Assembly: GCA_001430745.1 (NCBI GenBank)
Contig: KQ482011.1
Coordinates: 495,093-506,807, forward strand
Direction: 5' to 3'
DNA length: 11,715 nucleotides
DNA from: Auxenochlorella pyrenoidosa
Taxonomy: Eukaryota; Chlorophyta; Trebouxiophyceae; Chlorellales; Chlorellaceae
This document shows positions 8,701 to 11,715 of this stretch, in pieces. Under the pieces are notes generated by a model. It saw nothing but the letters and a program-made list of their open reading frames with translations, did no database searches and was not told the DNA's origin. Every line of letters begins with the position of its first letter. The stretch's first letter is position 1. Both the position numbers and the translations under genes were made by a program.

Positions 8701-10564
8701 GCATGTAGGAACACCAGATTTGTGGCCTTGCTGAAAACACAGTTTTTACCTGACCGGCAGCTCTTGCTTCTGAGCGGGGCCAGCGGCCTTCCTCAGGGGC
8801 GCGGCAGCGCGCCACCCTGTGCTAGAGCCGGGCAGGCAGCAAAGATGGACGAGCCGTGCCCTTGCCCTGCAGGTGTTTGCCACCGACAGTACCCTGGATA
8901 AGGTCGTGAAGTTTTCGCTGTGAGCAGGCCTGCTGAGAGCGGCTTGCTTGCTGGCTTGCTTGTTTGGGCTTAAAGTGTGTCTGCCCGCAGCAGAACTTGC
9001 GACACAGATCCCAGCAGGCCTGCTGAGCGCGGCTGCGCCGCAAGAGTGTGCGGAGCTTATCAGGGGGTGGGGGTGTGTGTCGCGAGCGCCCTGCCTTGCC
9101 GCCCCAGCGCCCCCACCCGCCCGTCTGCTGCTGCACCCCGCCCTGGCAGGCCCCTGAATGCCGGTGGCTGGGCCGACCCTCACTTCCAGGTGGGTGTGGC
9201 CTTATGTGGCCATCAAGTGTGCCTGAACAGCAGACCACGTGTGCATCAAACAAGCCGCGCCCGCCTGCGCCCGCAGAGTGCTGGCAGTGTGCACGATACG
9301 TGCTGCACGCGTAAAGCCCCCTTGCGGAAAGCTTACAACTCGCGCGCTCGTTGCGGCGCGCAACTCACTGCGCCGGCCCTGCCCCCGGATCCAACCCCCC
9401 ACCCGTTCACCCCCACCCCTCCCCGCGGCCCACTTCCAGGGCTTTGACGGCGTGAGGTTTGACGAGCAGGCGCCTGCTGGGTCCACAATGGACATCCTGG
9501 CAGCGCCCTCCTCCAAGTTCAGCCTCTCCGCCAAGGCAAGCCCCGCCTTGCTCTCCTCGCCCCTCCACTGCTTAGCAGACCGCAATGGATGGCATGCCGC
9601 AGCCCGTCTGCCGGCAGCTGCTGCCACACCCTGGCCCGTTTTCCGCCCCCAAAGGAATGTCTCGTCGCCTCCAGCCCGGGCATGCCGTCCCTCTCCCAAA
9701 CCTGCAGCTGGCTGCCGGCCTCATGCCCGGCTCCTCTTCCATGGTGGACGTTTCCTTCACCCTGGCTGGTGCAAGGTACCGCGGCCGCCTGGTCAAGAGC
9801 GGCAGGGGCTGGGCCCTGGCTGCCACCCTCAACGGCAACCCCCTCAGGGTTGGCACCTCCTTCCCGGTGGCTGGCACCAAGGTGGTCTTCTTCCCCGGCT
9901 CGCCCGGCACCCACGGCCGCCTGCAAATCGACGCCGGTGAGGGTTGCTGCTGGAGGCACGGGGGGCTGGCAGCCGTGAGGGTGCATGCGACACGGCCGCG
10001 TATTGCACGCTTGTGGCGAGGAGCCCATGTTCTTTTTTGCCCTCCCGCCTCCTTGACTGTGCCCGGTTGCAGGCGTCGCCCGCGTGGTGATTGCCCAGAT
10101 GTGGCGCGAGAAGGACAACAGCCTGGCAGACTACCTGAACGTGAGCCGGGTGGCTGCCAGCCTGAAAGTGCAGCTCTGACCTGGCGCTTGGGAGCGCGCC
10201 GGGCACGCCGGAGGGTGGCTGCCAACCTGGACACCACCCGGTTCCAGCCGCTGCCACCCCAGAACAGGCTGCCCTCTGGTGACCAGCTGGCCAGAGATGG
10301 CGTGTCACATGGCAGATGTGATGGGTGTGATGGGGGCTGGCTGCCCTCGAGCCTCCCCGGCTGGCCTGCCCACGAGCACTCGCCCGGCATCAAACTGATT
10401 CAATAAAAACGAACCTGCAGGTTGGCATCACGCTGCGCGGCCGCTTCACCGGCAACGTGTCTGGCGTGCTGGCGCCCTCGTACTATGCTGCCCTGGACAA
10501 GGCGGACGACAGCATCAGCGCCGCCTCGGTGGGTGCTCCGGTGCTCACCGCCGGCACTGCGTGA
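5701..10564 (+). CDS. Gene B: secreted NHL propeller plus VWD/Root_cap-like protein, tandem paralogue of A with frame lesions (possible pseudogene)
   Basis: Exons: 5701-5758, 5932-5957, 6259-6378, 6597-6726, 6894-6979, 7194-7273, 7576-7704, 8012-8106, 8341-8561, 8873-8919, 9150-9189, 9440-9535, 9708-9936, 10073-10140, 10421-10564 (1569 bases, about 522 residues). The start ATG at 5701 is chosen because it begins a textbook signal peptide (MAGRAVALALLLAAVPALA). NHL blades occupy about residues 28-331. The C-terminal domain (about 335-522) opens with GWADPHF-GFDG-RFD and closes with GNVSGVLAPSYYAAL. Exons 6 and 8-14 pair with exons of A, and most have identical lengths; the 76-residue segment in exon 13 is 57/76 identical by my count. 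Lesions are confined to the propeller half: +1 near 6272, -1 near 6711 and TGA at 7580-7582. If the TGA is obeyed, only about 168 residues are made. Exon 12 ends at a GC donor. Structure is confident; whether it yields a full-length protein is not. Confidence 0.82.
6141..6171 (+). repeat. (TGCCTGG)n heptamer repeat, gene B intron 2
   Basis: Just over four tandem copies of a seven-base unit. Confidence 0.85.
6271..6276 (+). other. Apparent +1 frame break in gene B exon 3
   Basis: The exon opens FALQW in the phase set by exons 1-2. The NHL-like continuation (GAGASATGPSKLVNPMGIAV) lies one base out of phase. The change falls at a run of four G (6272-6275), as expected for a one-base homopolymer gain or a base-call error. 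A donor at 5993 would restore phase without a lesion but replaces FALQW with a non-NHL sequence. Confidence 0.7.
6706..6716 (+). other. Apparent -1 frame break in gene B exon 4
   Basis: The frame encoding VNVAVSPKTG must shift by one missing base after GGG (6709-6711) to reach IYAT, which joins exon 5 as DPLNSRVV in the correct phase. The exon is 130 bases, one short of what the flanking phases need. It offsets the +1 break in exon 3. Confidence 0.7.
7082..7141 (-). repeat. Dispersed 60-base intronic element, copy 2 (gene B intron 5)
   Basis: On the minus strand it matches the 8951-9010 copy at about 44 of 60 positions. The best conserved blocks are CCGCAGCAGA and CTTGC-ACACAG. It lies about 50 bases before the acceptor at 7193. 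Confidence 0.6.
7289..7323 (+). repeat. (TGTGTGC)n heptamer repeat, gene B intron 6
   Basis: About five tandem seven-base copies with one substitution, starting 15 bases after the donor at 7274. Confidence 0.8.
7580..7582 (+). other. In-frame TGA in gene B exon 7
   Basis: Gene A has Gly-Trp-Gly-Lys-Phe here (TGG). Gene B has GGC TGA GGC AAG TTC in the same phase. The exon is otherwise intact and equals in length the two homologous exons of A combined (129 bases). No alternative acceptor inside the exon restores a useful frame. Confidence 0.8.
7689..7750 (+). repeat. Duplicated exon end and splice donor, gene B exon 7/intron 7
   Basis: The last 16 bases of exon 7 plus its donor (7689-7709) recur at 7730-7750 with 19 of 21 matches, including actggtggg. 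The second donor lies 41 bases further, so using it would change the reading frame. Confidence 0.65.
7745..7850 (+). repeat. G/T-rich low-complexity tract in gene B intron 7
   Basis: Many GGG and GGGG groups are separated by T or A on the coding strand, with G-quadruplex potential. The intron occupies the same position as the C-rich intron 657-950 of gene A. Confidence 0.8.
8951..9010 (+). repeat. Dispersed 60-base intronic element, copy 3 (gene B intron 10)
   Basis: Plus-strand copy, 31 bases downstream of the donor at 8920, while the other two lie near acceptors in the reverse orientation. The homologous intron of gene A (1840-2055) shows no copy that I can see. Confidence 0.7.
9150..10564 (+). 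other. C-terminal VWD/Root_cap-like domain of gene B
   Basis: The domain starts GWADPHFQGFDGVRFD, matching the GDPH-FDG-F opening of von Willebrand type D domains. Its end, DYLNVGITLRGRFTGNVSGV followed by LAPSYYAAL, resembles the NVNGVLGQTYRP-type ending of plant Root_cap proteins. It lacks the many cysteines of animal VWD domains. Family assignment rests on these motifs only. The same domain in gene A spans 2056-3939. Confidence 0.55.
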
Positions 10565-10962
10565 GCCTCAAGGCGCTGGCGCAGCCAGGGGCCCTGCGGC
10601 AGCAGCTCGTGGGGCTGCGCCGGCAGCGAGGCGAGGCTGCGGCAGCAGCCGGCCACTTGCTCAATTTGATGTGGTGTTGACAGTAGTGGTGGCGCCGCCT
10701 TGGTGCCCCCCTAAGCTGTTGCTGCCGAGTGGCGCTCACCCTGAGAGAGGCCCACAACCAATGACGCGCCTCCCCACCCCCGCATGCCGACCCTGAACTG
10801 CATTCTCGAGCATCAATCAAGACTGCGCGCTTTGTCCCGTGCCATCTGTCTCGTTTGCATGCTGCCCCGGTTGAGGCCGGCAACCCCATGTCCTGCTGCT
10901 TGTTGGCCGGTAGCATGCCGTGGGGGGCCGGCACGCCGCTTCCCCTTGTTAAATCATGGCAG

Positions 10963-11003
10963 TCATGGCCCGCTTTGCCATTCTATCATGGCCCACTTTG
11001 CCA
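10963..11003 (+). repeat. 18-base tandem repeat in gene B 3' UTR
   Basis: tcatggcccgctttgcca at 10963-10980 recurs at 10986-11003 with one change, 27 bases before the TGTAA signal. Confidence 0.85.
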
Positions 11004-11029
11004 CCTGAAGAAATTCCTTTGAGATGTAT

Positions 11030-11034
11030 TGTAA
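11030..11034 (+). terminator. TGTAA poly(A) signal of gene B
   Basis: TGTAA occurs 466 bases after the gene B stop in a locally AT-rich stretch (about 11010-11045). The distance is almost the same as for gene A, which supports both as the true 3' ends. Confidence 0.6.
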
Positions 11035-11306
11035 TCGTTTTCGCAACTGGGGAGGTCCAGCAGCTGGCAGGTCACGCTAGGTGCCATTGGCAACATCGGC
11101 GGCGGCGGCACGCTTTGCCCCACCCCAGCAGGGCGATCTGGGCGGGCGCCATCGTGACGGGCGGCATGCGCATTGTGGCCCTGGGGACCCTTGAGCGCCG
11201 GGCGACACCCCAGCAGAGTTTGCAGAGCCCCTTTATCCCAAGCCGAAAAAGGCTGCTTTCTTGCTCCGCAGCCGCTAGCGTGCTGTGCTCGAGTGTCATT
11301 GGCGCG

Positions 11307-11460
11307 ATGCTAAACCAGACCTGCACAGCCCAGGCCTGCGCCGCCCCCACGCAGTCGTGCCGGGCTGTCGGCAAGACTGGCAGCGGGGCTCGGCTGCTGG
11401 CGGCCGCCCGCAGCGGCTTTGTCGCTCCTTCTCCCCTTCAACGCGCCAGCCGAAGCACCG
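11307..11460 (+). CDS. Candidate first exon of a third gene, chloroplast-transit-peptide-like (3'-partial)
   Basis: ATG at 11307 opens 51 codons plus one base, ending at a consensus donor (CACCG|gtaagc at 11461). The peptide starts MLNQTCTAQACAAP, is rich in Ala, Ser, Thr, Gln and Arg, has almost no acidic residues, and contains GARLLAAARSGFVAPSP and a basic RASRSTG end. This is the composition of an algal plastid transit peptide. The position, about 270 bases past the gene B poly(A) signal on the same strand, suits a gene start. An acceptor-like gtgcag at 11692-11697 could begin exon 2. The mature protein is outside the window, so its function is unknown. Confidence 0.4.
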
Positions 11461-11715
11461 GTAAGCGCAGCACGAGAGTTGGCCAGGTGCCGCTGCCGCA
11501 GGTGCCGCCGCCTGCCGCACCTCCAAGTTGCCTTGCACAAGCTGTCAGGTGCATGGGGCTTTGGTGCTTCGGTAGACAGTTTTTTAACAAGTCCTGATAT
11601 GCATCAGTCAGCTGCCCTGCTTGGTCCCTCCATGCCCCTGGCCCGTGCCTGCCGTGCCGACCTGCCTTGCGCGGCGCCCGCCCCCGCTGCGGTGCAGCCG
11701 CGCCGCGCCTCGCGC

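Larger units (their letters stand above)
6259..8919 (+). other. Six-bladed NHL propeller region of gene B
   Basis: Six repeats can be read. Blade 1 has NPMGIAVS then FVCDTNNARVAVF and FLTSFG. Blade 2 has APVNVAVS, IYATDPLNSRVVCY and FIRNFG. Blade 3 has VVDVGVDDNGNVYVLSNTRM. Blade 4 has GGMGINQ, VFVLYYANDWVKRY and FLSKFGG. Blade 5 has ETVAISADA, GGVYVLD, a basic low-complexity loop, then MRIQKF and LVAFASYG. Blade 6 has DPFGITSTRNGFEVFATDSTLDKVVKFS. GPGQF-type linkers between blades are typical of NHL proteins. Blades 1 and 2 can be read continuously only by accepting the two frame breaks. Confidence 0.75.
10565..11306 (+). other. Gene B 3' UTR and short spacer to the next candidate gene
   Basis: To about 11050 this is the probable 3' UTR of gene B, with two short tandem repeats near its end. 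The following 250 bases would be the promoter and 5' UTR of the next gene. No convincing promoter motif is seen. Confidence 0.45.

Noticed and set aside
9585..10406. 273-codon plus-strand frame over gene B exons 13-14
   Set aside because: It merges true exon 13 with flanking introns that have good donors and acceptors. The spliced version matches gene A exon by exon.
10402..10407. AATAAA as a poly(A) signal
   Set aside because: It lies in the last intron, 14 bases before the acceptor of the final coding exon; chlorophytes mainly use TGTAA.
10956..11597. 213-codon frame after gene B as a single-exon gene
   Set aside because: Its first part covers the gene B 3' UTR repeat and the TGTAA signal, and its end passes a strong donor. 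Only the 11307-11460 part looks coding.
1..11715. CRISPR array, rRNA, tRNA or bacterial operon
   Set aside because: No regularly spaced repeats, RNA gene hallmarks or ribosome-binding-site-led gene series were seen; the genes are intron-split.

Overview
The window reads as nuclear DNA of a green alga (Chlorophyta, probably a trebouxiophyte such as a Chlorella relative; the lineage is inferred, not shown). It is very GC-rich, its genes are split into short exons of about 40-230 bases by GT-AG (and two GC-AG) introns of about 140-450 bases, and both complete 3' ends are followed by TGTAA, the usual chlorophyte poly(A) signal.

Two same-strand, head-to-tail paralogous genes fill most of it. Gene A (exons 80-3939) enters from the left without its 5' end. 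Gene B (5701-10564) is complete, with a signal-peptide exon. The encoded protein has a secretory signal peptide, six NHL beta-propeller blades, and a C-terminal domain that opens with a DPHF-GFDG-RFD motif and closes with a GNVSGVLAPSYY-like motif. The opening resembles a von Willebrand type D domain and the closing resembles plant Root_cap proteins. The product is probably secreted or wall/matrix-associated; no enzymatic role can be assigned. The exon structures correspond nearly one to one and most shared exons have identical lengths, so the pair arose by tandem duplication.

Gene A is open throughout the part visible. Gene B carries three lesions in its NHL half: a +1 frame break in exon 3, a compensating -1 break in exon 4, and a TGG-to-TGA change in exon 7. 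Its C-terminal half is clean. It is either a decaying copy or contains base-call errors.

The paralogues also differ in one intron (370-591 in A, absent in B), in which intron uses a GC donor, and in insertions. These include a 30-base A-rich tract with 12-base flanking duplications in A, and a 60-base dispersed element present three times in introns in both orientations.

The 1.76-kb spacer (3940-5700) holds the 3' region of A, two families of diverged repeats and the promoter region of B. After B's poly(A) signal (11030), a candidate first exon of a third gene (11307-11460) encodes a chloroplast-transit-peptide-like N-terminus and probably continues off the right edge.
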